A DNA stretch of 64,000 bases from Solenopsis invicta (taxonomy: Eukaryota; Arthropoda; Insecta; Hymenoptera; Formicidae). Under the pieces are notes generated by a model. That model searched no databases. It was not told the DNA's origin and saw only the letters and a list, made by a program, of their open reading frames with translations. The translations under genes and the position numbers were made by a program. Numbering within the stretch: position 1 is the first letter of the stretch; each line of letters begins with the position of its first letter. This document shows positions 10,597 to 22,977 of the stretch, piece after piece. The stretch covers positions 19,958,501 to 20,022,500 of the forward strand of contig NC_052668.1 of assembly GCF_016802725.1 (NCBI RefSeq). Reading direction: 5' to 3'.

Positions 10597-13500
10597 TATA
10601 ACTCTTTCGTCTTTCACTTTAGCGATTCGATCCATTATGATAAAAGTTAGAAATCTTCTCGGGGCTATCAGAACACAGATATTGGAGAAATTCGCAAAAA
10701 AAATTTTACTCAAAAATTTCGAAATTTGCCTGATATAAGTCTTTCCTTTTTCTGTTCAGCGATTCGATACATCATGATAAAAGTTATATCTCTTCTGTGG
10801 GATATCAGAACACATAGATATTGGAGAAATTCGCAAAAAAACCAATTTTACTAAAAAATTTCGAACTTTGACTGATATAACTTTTTCGTCTTTTACTTTA
10901 GCGATTCGATCCATTATGATAAATGTTATAACTCTTCTCGGGGCTATCAGAACGCAGAGATATTGGAGAAATTCGCAAAAAAAATTTTACTCAAAAATTT
11001 CGAAATTTGCCTGATATAAGTCTTTTCTTTTTCAGTTCAGTGATTCGATACATCATGATAAAAGTTATATCTCTTCTGTGGGCTATCAGAACACAGAGAT
11101 ATTGGAGAAATTCCAAAAAACCAATTTTACTAAAAAATTTCGAACTTTGACTGATATAACTTTTCGTCTTTTACTTTAGCGATTCTCTCCATTATGATAA
11201 AAGTTATAACTCTTGTCGGGGCTATCAGAACACAGAGATATTGGAGAAATTCGCAAAAAAAAATTTTACTCAAAAATTTCGAAATTTGCCTGATATAAGT
11301 CTTTACTTTTTCAGTTCAGCGATTCGATACATCATGATAAAAGTTATATCTCTTCTGTGGGCTATCAGAACACAGAGATATTGGAGAAATTCGCAAAAAA
11401 TTCTATTTTACTAAATAATTTCCAACTTTGACTGATATAACGCTTTCGTCTTTTCTTTAGCGATTCGATCCATTATGATAATTGTTATAACTCTTCTCGG
11501 GGCTATCAGAACACAGAGATATTGGAGAAATTCGCAAAAAAGATTTTCCTCAAAATTTTTGAACTTTGACTGATATAACTATTTCGTCTTTCACTTTAGC
11601 GATTCGATCCATTATGATAAAAGTTAGAAATCTTCTCTGGGCTATCAGAACACAGAGATATTGGAGAAATTCGCAAAAAAAATTTTACTCAAAAGTTTCG
11701 AAATTTGCCTGATATAAGTCTTTCCTTTTTCAGTTCAGCGATTCGATACATCATGATAAAAGTTATATCTCTTCTGTGGGCTATCAGAACACAGAGATAT
11801 AGGTGAAAATCGCAAAAAAAATTTTACTCAAAAATTTCGAAATTTGCCTGATATAAGTCTTTCCTTTTTCAGTTCAGCGATTCGATACATCGTGATAAAA
11901 GTTAGATCTCTTCTGTGGGCTAACAGAACACAGAGATATTTTACAAATTCGCAAAAAAATCAATTTTACTAAAAAATTTCCAACTTTGACTGGTATAACG
12001 CTTTCGTCTTTTCTTTAGCGATTCGATCCATTATGATAAATTTTATAACTCTTCTCGGGGCTATCAGAACACAGAGATATTGGAGAAATTTGCAAAAAAA
12101 ATTTTCCTCAAAAATTTCGAAATTTGCCTGATATAAGTCTTTCCTTTTTCAGTTCAGCGATTCGATACATCATGATAAAAGTTATATCTCTTCTGTGGGC
12201 TATCAGAACACAGAGATATTGGAGAAATTCGCAAAAAAACCAATTTTAATAAAAAATTTCGAACTTTGACTGATATAACTTTTTCGTCCTTTACTTTAGC
12301 GACTCGATCCATTATGATAAATGTTATAACTCTTCTCGGGGTTATCAGAACACAGAGATATTGGAGAAATTCGCAAAAAAAAATTTACTCAAAAATTTTG
12401 AAATTTGCCTGATATAAGTCTTTCCTTTTTCAGTTCAGCGATTCGATACATCATGATAAAAGTTATATCTCTTCTGTGGGCTATCAGAACACATAGATAT
12501 TGGAGAAATTCGCAAAAAAACCAATTTTACTAAAAAATTTCGAACTTTGACTGATATAACATTTTCGTCTTTTACTTTAGCGATTCGATCCATTATGATA
12601 AATGTTATAACTCTTCTCGGGGCTATCAGACAGCAGAGATATTGGAGAAATACGCAAAAAAAATTTTACTCAAAATTTTCGAAATTTGCCTGATATAAGT
12701 CTTTCCTTTTTCAGTTCAGTGATTCGATACATCATGATAAAAGTTATATCTCTTCTGTGGGCAATCAGAACACAGAGATATTGGAGAAATTCGCAAAAAA
12801 ACCAATTTTACTAAAAAATTTCGAACTTTGACTGATATAACTTTTTCGTGTTTTACTTTAGCGATTCGATCCATTATGATAAAAGTTATAACTCTTGTCG
12901 GGGCTATCAGAACACAGAGATATTGGAGAAATTCGCAAAAAAAATTTTACACAAAAATTTCGGAATTTGCCTGATATAAGGCTTTACTTTTTCAGTTCAG
13001 CGATTCGATACATCATGATAAAAGTTATATCTCTTCTGTGGGCTATCAGAACACAGAGATATTGGAGAAATTCGCAAAAAATTCAATTTTACTAAATAAT
13101 TTCCAACTTTGACTGATATAACGCTTTCGTCTTTTCTTTAGCGATTCGATCCATTATGATAAATGTTATAACTCTTCTCGGGGCTATCAGAACACAGAGA
13201 TATTGGAGAAATTCGCAAAAAAGATTTTCCTCAAAGTTTTTGAACTTTGACTGATATAACTATTTCGTCTTTCACTTTAGCGATTCGATCCATTATGATA
13301 AAAGTTAGAAATCTTCTCTGGGCTATCAGAACACAGAGATATTGGAGAAATTCGCAAAAAAATTTTACTCAAAAGTTTCGAAATTTGCCTGATATAAGTC
13401 TTTCCTTTTTCAGTTCAGCGATTCGATACATCATGATAAAAGTTATATCTCTTCTGTGGGCTATCAGAACACAGAGATATAGGTGAAAATCGCAAAATAA

Positions 13501-15353
13501 ATTTTACTCAAAAATTTCGAAATTTGCCTGATATAAGTCTTTCCTTTTTCAGTTCAGCGATTCGATACATCGTGATAAAAGTTAGATCTCTTCTGTGGGC
13601 TAACAGAACACAGAGATATTTTACAAATTCGCAAAAAAATCAATTTTACTAAAAAATTTCCAACTTTGACTGGTATAACGCTTTCGTCTTTTCTTTAGCG
13701 ATTCGATCCATTATGATAAATTTTATAACTCTTCTCGGGGCTATCAGAACACAGAGATATTGGAGAAATTCGCAAAAAAAATTTTACTCAAAAATTTCGA
13801 AATTTGCCTGATATAAGTCTTTCCTTTTTCAGTTCAGCGATTCGATACATCATGATAAAAGTTATATCTCTTCTGTGGGCTATCAGAACACAGAGATATT
13901 GGAGAAATTCGCATAAAAAACCAATTTTAATAAAAAATTTCGAACTTTGACTGATATAACTTTTTCGTCCTTTACTTTAGCGACTCGATCCATTATGATA
14001 AATGATATAACTCTTCTCGGGGTTATCAGAACACAGAGATATTGGAGAAATTCGCAAAAAAAAATTTACTCAAAAATTTTGAAATTTGCCTGATATAAGT
14101 CTTTCCTTTTTCAGTTCAGCGATTCGATACATCATGATAAAAGTTATATCTCTTCTGTGGGCTATCAGAACACATAGATATTGGAGAAATTCGCAAAAAA
14201 ACCAATTTTACTAAAAAATTTCGAACTTTGACTGATATAACATTTTCGTCTTTTACTTTAGCGATTCGATCCATTATGATAAATGTTATAACTCTTCTCG
14301 GGGCTATCAGAACGCAGAGATATTGGAGAAATTCGCAAAAAAAATTTTACTCAAAAATTTCGAAATTTGCCTGCTATAAGTCTTTCCTTTTTCAGTTCAG
14401 TGATTCGATACATCATGATAAAAGTAATATCTCTTCTGTGGGCTATTAGATCACAGAGATATTGGAGAAATTCGCAAAAAAACCAATTTTACTAAAAAAT
14501 TTCGAACTTTGACTGATATAACTTTTTCGTCTTTTACTTTAGCGATTCGATCCATTATGATAAAAGTTATAACTCTTGTCGGGGCTATCAGAACACAGAG
14601 ATACTGGAGAAATTTGCAAAAAAAATTTTACTCAAAAATTTCGAAATTTGCCTGATATAAGTCTTTACTTTTTCAGTTCAGCGATTCGATACATCATGAT
14701 AAAAGTTACATCTCTTCTGTGGGCTATCAGAACACAGAGATATTGGAGAAATTCGCAAAAAATTCAATTTTACTAAATAATTTCCAACTTTGACTGATAT
14801 AACGCTTTCGTCTTTTCTTTAGCAATTCGATACATTATGATATATGTTATAACTCTTCTCGGGGCTATCAGAACATAGAGATATTGGAGAAATTCGCAAA
14901 AAAAATTTTCCTCAATATTTTCGAACTTTGACTGATATAACTATTTCGTCTTTCACTTTAGCGATTCGATCCATTATGATAAAAGTTAGAAATATTCTCT
15001 GGGCTCTCAGAACACAGAGATATTGGAGAAATTCGCAAAAAAAATTTTACTCAAAAATTTCGAAATTTGCCTGATATAAGTCTTTCCTTTTTCTGTTCAG
15101 CGATTCGATACATCATGATAAAAGTTATATCTCTTCTGTGGGATATCAGAACACATAGATATTGGAGAAATTCGCAAAAAAACCAATTTTACTAAAAAAT
15201 TTCGAACTTTGACTGATATAACTTTTTCTTCTTTTACTTTAGCGACTCGATCCATTATTATAAATGTTGTAACTCTTCTCGGGGTTATCAGAACACACAG
15301 ATATTGGAGAAATTCGCGAAAAAAATTTTACTCAAAAATTTCGAACTTTGATA
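10597..15353 (+). repeat. Satellite array segment S3 (about 34 monomers)
   Basis: The beginning parallels S2, with a private 2-bp loss (AACACAGATATTGG near 10673). The block at about 13247-13486 matches 6402-6641 at an offset of 6,845 bp. The ATCGTGATAAAAGTTAGATC subtype occurs near 11890 and 13570. The last monomer has the ATTATAAATGTTGTAACTC variant and the TCGCGAAAAA tail typical of the unit beside an element. No gene is seen. Confidence 0.94.
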
Positions 15354-15952
15354 CAGGGTGTCCCATTTTAATTCCTCCACGCAAATATTTCCGTTCCCTC
15401 GCATTTTACAAGTAAATATTTAAGACAAAAGTTGTATGGTTTCGAGGGGGACATAAGATGGTGTCATTAATTTGACCTCGAATAGTTGTTTAAAGGTCAC
15501 TTGAAGGTCAACTACAATTTTTTAAATGGACTACCCTATTTTTTATGGCATATTCTTGTAGCTTATCTCGAGACGTTTCCAAAACACTATAAACAAATGT
15601 CTTTCCGTTAAGTATTTTGCGAGTTGTGAAGCTTGAATGTTGGTGGGCCATTTTAATCCATCCACGCAAATATTTCCGTTCCCTTGCATTTTACTAGAAA
15701 ATGTTTCAGACAAAAGTTGTATTGTTCAAAGGGGGCCAACCATTGATGACCTTGAACTTGACCTTGAAGTCGATTTTCAAAGTCATTTTAAGATTAACAA
15801 GTGTTTTTTCATTGGGAACCTCTATTTTTGATCCCGGATTTGGAAAGAGCACAAAGTTTTGCGTAAAAAATATGTACCCATGGTAGGGCCTAAAAGTGGA
15901 CTATAGGGGACTTTTAGACGAAAACATGTGATTTTATTTTAGCACTACTTTT
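15354..15952 (+). repeat. Left arm of the palindromic element (copy 4)
   Basis: The arm holds two direct copies of an end module. The outer one begins CCATTTTAATTCCTCCACGC at about 15363; the inner one begins CCATTTTAATCCATCCACGC at 15648, 285 bp further in. Shared stretches include CACGCAAATATTTCCGTTCC and GACAAAAGTTGTAT. The arm ends in TTTTAGCACTACTTTT, which pairs with the first bases of the right arm. Confidence 0.8.
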
Positions 15953-16046
15953 AGCATAACCCAGGAACAACGACGTGGACGTAGTAGTTTTCTGTTCCCC
16001 TTGGGGTGCTTGATTAACGTGTGTAGTGCTAAATACTTTATCACAA
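15953..16046 (+). other. Central spacer of the palindromic element (copy 4)
   Basis: About 94 bp between the arms, well kept in all copies. It holds a small CCCC-TT-GGGG hairpin (in TTCCCCTTGGGGTGC) and an internal TAGTGCTAAA (16024-16033). That decamer occurs again at 16051-16060 and, inverted, at the end of the left arm, so the centre can fold in more than one way. It contains no recognisable gene. Confidence 0.75.
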
Positions 16047-16644
16047 AAAGTAGTGCTAAAATAAAATCACCTGTTTTCGTCTAAAAGTCCCCTATGGTCC
16101 ACTTTTAGGCCCTAACATTGGTACATATTTTTTATGCAAAATTTTGTGCTCTTTCCAAATCCGGGATCAAAAATACGGGTTTCCATTGAAAAAACACTTG
16201 TTAATCTTAAAATGACTTTGAAAATCGACTTCAAGGTCAAGTTCAAGGTCATCAACGGTTGGACCCCTTTGAACCATACAACTTTTGTCTGAAACATTTT
16301 CTTGTAAAATGCAAGGGAACGGAAGTATTTGCGTGGATGTATTAAAATAACCAACAAAATTTCAAGCTTCACAACTCGCAAAATTCTTAACGGAAAGACA
16401 TTTGTTTATAGTGTTTTGGAAACGTCTCGAGATAAGCTACAAGAATACGCTATATAAAATAGGCATTTCTATTTAAAAAATTGAAGGTGGCCTTCATGTG
16501 ACCTTTAAGCAACTATTCGAGGTCACATTAATGACACCATCTTATGTACCCCTCGAAACCATACAACTTTTGTCTAAAACATTTTCTAGAAAAATGCAAG
16601 CGAACGTAAATATTTGCGTGGATGCATTAAAATGGGACACCCTG
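16047..16644 (-). repeat. Right arm of the palindromic element (copy 4)
   Basis: An inverted counterpart of the left arm. It also has two modules: an inner one around 16261-16350 (ATTTGCGTGGATGTATTAAAA) and an outer one around 16546-16644 ending TGGGACACCCTG. The two arms differ at many positions (for example GGCATTTCTATTT on the right against GGACTACCCTATTTT on the left), so this is an old inverted repeat rather than a freshly copied hairpin. Confidence 0.8.
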
Positions 16645-19027
16645 TATAACTCTTTCGTCTTACACTTTAGCGATTCGATCCATTATGATAAAAGTTCGAA
16701 ATCTTCTCTGGGCTATCAGAACAAAGAGATATTGTAGAAATTCGCAAAAAAAATTTTACTCAAAAATTTCGAAATTTGCCTGATATAAGTCTTTCCTTTT
16801 TCTGTTCAGCGATTCGATACATCGTGATAAAAGTTAGATCTCTTCTGTGGGCTAACAGAACACAGAGATATTTTACAAATTCGCAAAAAAATCAATTTTA
16901 CTAAAAAATTTCCAACTTTGACTGGTATAACGCTTTCGTCTTTTCTTTAGCGATTCGATCCATTATGATAAATTTTATAACTCTTCTCGGGGCTATCAGA
17001 ACACAGAGATATTGGAGAAATTTGCAAAAAAAATTTTCCTCAAAAATTTCGAAATTTGCCTGATATAAGTCTTTCCTTTTTCAGTTCAGCGATTCGATAC
17101 ATCATGATAAAAGTTATATCTCTTCTGTGGGCTATCAGAACACAGAGATATTGGATAAATTCGCAAAAAAACCAATTTTAATAAAAAATTTCGAACTTTG
17201 ACTGATATAACTTTTTCGTCTTTTACTTTAGCGACTCGATCCATTATGATAAATGTTATAACTCTTCTCGGGGTTATCAGAACACAGAGATATTGGAGAA
17301 ATTCGCAAAAAAAAATTTACTCAAAAATTTTGAAATTTGCCTGATATAAGTCTTTCCTTTTTCAGTTCAGCGATTCGATACATCATGATAAAAGTTATAT
17401 CTCTTCTGTGGGCTATCAGAACACATAGATATTGGAGAAATTCGCAAAAAAACCAATTTTACTAAAAAATTTCGAACTTTGACTGATATAACTTTTTCGT
17501 CTTTTACTTTAGCGACTCGATCCATTATGATAAATGTTATAACTCTTCTCGGGGTTATCAGAACACAGAGATATTGGAGAAATTCGCAAAAAAAAATTTA
17601 CTCAAAAATTTTGAAATTTGCCTGATATAAGTCTTTCCTTTTTCAGTTCAGCGATTCGATACATCATGATAAAAGTTATATCTCTTCTGTGGGCTATCAG
17701 AACACAGAGATATTGGAGAAATTCGCAAAAAAACCAATTTTACTAAAAAATTTCGAACTTTGACTGATATAACTTTTTCGTCTTTTACTTTAGCGATTCG
17801 ATACATTATGATAAATGTTATAACTCTTCTCGGGGCTATCAGAACGCAGAGATATTGGAGAAATTCGCAAAAAAAATTTTACTCAAAAATTTCGAAATTT
17901 GCCTGATATAAGTCTTTCCTTTTTCAGTTCAGTGATTCGATACATCATGATAAAAGTAATATCTCTTCTGTGGGCTATCAGAACACAGAGATATTGGAGA
18001 AATTCGCAAAAAAACCAATTTTACTAAAAAATTTCGAACTTTGACTGATATAACTTTTTCGTCTTTTACTTTAGCGATTCGATCCATTATGATAAATGTT
18101 ATAACTCTTCTCGGGGCTATCAGAACACAGAGATATTGGAGAAATTCGCAAAAAAACCAATTTTACTAAAAAATTTCGAACTTTGACTGATATAACTTTT
18201 TCGTCTTTTACTTTAGCGATTCGATCCATTATGATAAAAGTTATAACTCTTGTCGGGGCTATCAGAACACAGAGATATTGGAGAAATTCGCAAAAAAAAT
18301 TTTACTCAAAAATTTCGAAATTTGCCTGATATAAGTCTTTACTTTTTCAGTTCAGCGATTCGATACATCATGATAAAAGTTATATCTCTTCTGTGGGCTA
18401 TCAGAACACAGAGATATTGGAGAAATTCGCAAAAAATTCAATTTTACTAAATAATTTCCAACTTTGACTGATATAACGCTTTCGTCTTTTCTTTAGCAAT
18501 TCGATCCATTATGATATATGTTATAACTCTTCTCGGGGCTATCAGAACATAGAGATATTGGAGAAATTCGCAAAAAAAATTTTCCTCAATATTTTCGAAC
18601 TTTGACTGATATAACTATTTCGTCTTTCACTTTAGCGATTCGATCCATTATGATAAAAGTTAGAAATCTTCTCTGGGCTCTCAGAACACAGAGATATTGG
18701 AGAAATTCGCAAAAAAAATTTTACTCAAAAATTTCGAAATTTGCCTGATATAAGTCTTTCCTTTTTCTGTTCAGCGATTCGATACATCATGATAAAAGTT
18801 ATATCTCTTCTGTGGGATATCAGAACACATAGATATTGGAGAAATTCGCAAAAAAACCAATTTTACTAAAAAATTTCGAACTTTGACTGATATAACTTTT
18901 TCTTCTTTTACTTTAGCGACTCGATCCATTATTATAAATGTTGTAACTCTTCTCGGGGTTATCAGAACACACAGATATTGGAGAAATTCGCGAAAAAAAT
19001 TTTACTCAAAAATTTCGAACTTTGATA
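16645..19027 (+). repeat. Satellite array segment S4 (about 17 monomers)
   Basis: 2,383 bp. Together with copy 4 it forms one 3,674-bp HOR unit, nearly the same size as the 3,665-bp unit of the inverted half. The first monomer has TCTTACAC and AAAGTTCGAAATC variants. At 18036-18177 an A-type head joins a B-type tail and is followed by another A, breaking the dimer phase. The last two or three monomers repeat those before copy 4 almost exactly. Confidence 0.94.
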
Positions 19028-20318
19028 CAGGGTGTCCCATTTTAATTCCTCCACGCAAATATTTCCGTTCCCTCGCATTTTACAAGTAAATATTTAAGAC
19101 AAAAGTTGTATGGTTTCGAGGGGGACATAAGATGGTGTCATTAATTTGACGTCGAATAGTTGTTTAAAGGTCACTTGAAGGTCAACTACAATTTTTTAAA
19201 TGGACTACCCTATTTTTTATGGCATATTCTTGTAGCTTATCTCGAGACGTTTCCAAAACACTATAAACAAATGTCTTTCCGTTAAGTATTTTGCGAGTTG
19301 TGAAGCTTGAATGTTGGTGGGCCATTTTAATCCATCCACGCAAATATTTCCGTTCCCTTGCATTTTACTAGAAAATGTTTCAGACAAAAGTTGTATTGTT
19401 CAAAGGGGGCCAACAATTGATCACCTTGAACTTGACCTTGAAGTCGATTTTCAAAGTCATTTTAAGATTAACAAGTGTTTTTTCATTGGAAACCCCTATT
19501 TTTGATCCCGGATTTGGAAAGAGCACAAAGTTTTGCGTAAAAAATATGTACACATGGTAGGGCCTAAAAGTGGACTATAGGGGACTTTTAGACGAAAACA
19601 TGTGATTTTATTTTAGCACTACTTTTAGCATAACCCAGGAACAACGACGTGGACGTAGTAGTTTTCTGTTCCCCTTGGGGTGCTTGATTAACGTGTGTAG
19701 TGCTAAATACTTTATCACAAAAAGTAGTGCTAAAATAAAATCCCCTGTTTTCGTCTAAAAGTTCCCTATGGTCCACTTTTAGGCCCTAATATTGGTACAT
19801 ATTTTTTATGCAAAATTTTGTGCTCTTTCCAAATCCGGGATCAAAAATACGGGTTTCCATTGAAAAAACACTTGTTAATCTTAAAATGACTTTGAAAATC
19901 GACTTCAAGGTCAAGTTCAAGGTCATCAACGGTTGGACCCCTTTGAACCATACAACTTTTGTCTGAAACATTTTCTTGTAAAATGCAAGGGAACGGAAGT
20001 ATTTGCGTGGATGTATTAAAATAACCAACAAAATTTCAAGCTTCACAACTCGCAAAATTCTTAACGGAAAGACATTTGTTTATAGTGTTTTGGAAACGTC
20101 TCGAGATAAGCTACAAGAATACGCTATAAAAAATAGGCATTTCTATTTAAAAAATTGAAGGTGGCCTTCATGTGACCTTTAAGCAACTATTCGAGGTCAC
20201 ATTAATGACACCATCTTATGTACCCCTCGAAACCATACAACTTTTGTCTAAAACATTTTCTAGTAAAATGCAAGCGAACGTAAATATTTGCGTGGATGCA
20301 TTAAAATGGGACACCCTG
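19028..20318 (+). mobile_element. Palindromic element copy 5 (full length)
   Basis: 1,291 bp with TA flanks at 19026-19027 and 20319-20320. Private changes include CAACAATTGATCACC near 19412 (others CAACCATTGATGACC), TGTACACATGG near 19547, and TCCCCTG/AAGTTCCC near 19741. It shares TTTGACGTCGAATAG (near 19146) with copy 6 but not copy 4. It is non-coding. Confidence 0.88.
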
Positions 20319-22977
20319 TATAACTCTTTCGTCTTTCACTTTAGCGATTCGATCCATTATGATAAAAGTTAGAAATCTTCTCTGGGCTATCAGAACACAG
20401 AGATATTGGAGAAATTCGCAAAAAAAATTTTACTCAAAAATTTCGAAATTTGCCTGATATAAGTCTTTCCTTTTTCTGTTCAGCGATTCGATACATCGTG
20501 ATAAAAGTTAGATCTCTTCTGTGGGCTAACAGAACACAGAGATATTTTACAAATTCGCAAAAAAATCAATTTTACTAAAAAATTTCCAACTTTGACTGGT
20601 ATAACGCTTTCGTCTTTTCTTTAGCGATTCGATCCATTATGATAAATTTTATAACTCTTCTCGTGGCTATCAGAACACAGAGATATTGGAGAAATTTGCA
20701 AAAAAAATTTTCCTCAAAAATTTCGAAATTTGCCTGATATAAGTCTTTCCTTTTTCAGTTCAGCGATTCGATACATCATGATAAAAGTTATATCTCTTCT
20801 GTGGGCTATCAGAACACAGAGATATTGGAGAAATTCGCAAAAAAACCAATTTTAATAAAAAATTTCGAACTTTGACTGATATAACTTTTTCGTCTTTTAC
20901 TTTAGCGATTCGATCCATTATGATAAATGTTATAACTCTTCTCGGGGCTATCAGAACGCAGAGATATTGGAGAAATTCGCAAAAAAAATTTTACTCAAAA
21001 ATTTCGAAATTTGCCTGATATAAGTCTTTCCTTTTTCAGTTCAGTGATTCGATACATCATGATAAAAGTTATATCTCTTCTGTGGGCTATCAGAACACAG
21101 AGATATTGGAGAAATTCGCAAAAAAACCAATTTTACTAAAAAATTTCGAACTTTGACTGATATGACTTTTTCGTCTTTTACTTTAGCGACTCGATCCATT
21201 ATGATAAATGTTATAACTCTTCTCGGGGTTATCAGAACACAGAGATATTGGAGAAATTCGCAAAAAAAGATTTACTCAAAAATTTTGAAATTTGCCTGAT
21301 ATAAGTCTTTCCTTTTTCAGTTCAGCGATTCGATACATCATGATAAAAGTTATATCTCTTCTGTGGGCTATCAGAACACAGAGATATTGGAGAAATTCGC
21401 AAAAAAATCAATTTTACTAAAAAATTTCCAACTTTGACTGATATAACGCTTTCGTCTTTTCTTTAGCGATTCGATCCATTATGATAAATGTTATAACTCT
21501 TCTCGGGGCTATCAGAACACAGAGATATTGGAGAAATTCGCAAAAAAGATTTTCCTCAAAATTTTTGAACTTTGACTGATATAACTATTTCGTCTTTCAC
21601 TTTAGCGATTCGATCCATTATGATAAAAGTTAAAAATCTTCTCTGGGCTATCAGAACACAGAGATATTGGAGAAATTCACAAAAAAAATTTTACTCAAAA
21701 GTTTCGAAATTTGCCTGATATAAGTCTTTCCTTTTTCAGTTCAGCGATTCGATACATCATGATAAAAGTTATATCTCTTCTGTGGGCTATCAGAACACAG
21801 AGATATAGGTGAAAATCGCAAAAAAAATTTTACTCAAAAATTTCGAAATTTGCCTGATATAAGTCTTTCCTTTTTCAGTTCAGCGATTCGATACATCGTG
21901 ATAAAAGTTAGATCTCTTCTGTGGGCTAACAGAACACAGAGATATTTTACAAATTCGCAAAAAAATCAATTTTACTAAAAAATTTCCAACTTTGACTGGT
22001 ATAACGCTTTCGTCTTTTCTTTAGCGATTCGATCCATTATGATAAATTTTATAACTCTTCTCGGGGCTATCAGAACACAGAGATATTGGAGAAATTTGCA
22101 AAAAAAGTTTTCCTCAAAAATTTCGAAATTTCCTGATATAAGTCTTTCCTTTTTCAGTTCAGAGATTCGATACATCATGATAAAAGTTATATCTCTTCTG
22201 TGGGCTATCAGAACACAGAGATATTGGAGAAATTCGCAAAAAAACCAATTTTAATAAAAAATTTCGAACTTTGACTGATATAACTTTTTCGTCCTTTACT
22301 TTAGCGACTCGATCCATTATGATAAATGTTATAACTCTTCTCGGGGTTATCAGAACACAGAGATATTGGAGAAATTCGCAAAAAAAATTTTACTCAAAAA
22401 TTTCGAAATTTGCCTGATATAAGTCTTTCCTTTTTCAGTTCAGCGATTCGATACATCATGATAAAAGTTATATCTCTTCTGTGGGCTATCAGAACACATA
22501 GATATTGGAGAAATTCGCAAAAAAACCAATTTTACTAAAAAATTTCGAACTTTGACTGATATAACTTTTTCGTCTTTTACTTTAGCGACTTGATCCATTA
22601 TAATAAATGTTATAACTCTTCTCGGGGTTATCAGAACACAGAGATATTGGAGAAATTCGCAAAAAAAAATTTACTCAAAAATTTTGAAATTTGCCTGATA
22701 TAAGTCTTTCCTTTTTCTGTTCAGCGATTCGATACATCATGATAAAAGTTATATCTCTTCTGTGGGCTATCAGAACACATAGATATTGGAGAAATTCGCA
22801 AAAAAACCAATTTTACTAAAAAATTTCGAACTTTGACTGATATAACTTTTTCTTCTTTTACTTTAGCGACTCGATCCATTATTATAAATGTTGTAACTCT
22901 TCTCGGGGTTATCAGAACACACAGATATTGGAGAAATTCGCGAAAAAAATTTTACTCAAAAATTTCGAACTTTGATA
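20319..22977 (+). repeat. Satellite array segment S5 (about 19 monomers)
   Basis: The ATCGTGATAAAAGTTAGATC subtype occurs near 20495 and 21895. A monomer at about 22120-22134 has lost a base (AAATTTCCTGATATAAG). The last monomer again has ATTATAAATGTTGTAACTC and TCGCGAAAAA, as in front of copies 4 and 5. No gene is seen. Confidence 0.94.

Larger units (their letters stand above)
15354..16644 (+). mobile_element. Palindromic element copy 4 (full length, reference copy)
   Basis: The cleanest copy for describing the structure. Both ends are intact (CAGGGTGTCCCATTTTAAT at the left, its complement at the right) and TA flanks them (15352-15353; 16645-16646). The left arm 15354-15952 and right arm 16047-16644 are inverted copies of one another with scattered differences; the spacer is 15953-16046. 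Arms contain recurring GACCTTGAACTTGACC-type tracts. No transposase is encoded. If transcribed, the arms would form a hairpin of about 600 bp. Family assignment beyond 'TA-flanked terminal inverted repeat element' is not possible from sequence reading. Confidence 0.9.

Noticed and set aside
15970..16020. Rho-independent terminator at CCCC-TT-GGGG in the spacer
   Set aside because: The stem is only 4 bp, there is no T run after it and no gene upstream. The context is eukaryotic satellite DNA.
15354..16644. Active autonomous transposon or prophage-like insertion
   Set aside because: No transposase, integrase or other coding region fits inside the element, and flank sharing shows the copies spread with the satellite rather than by recent independent jumps.
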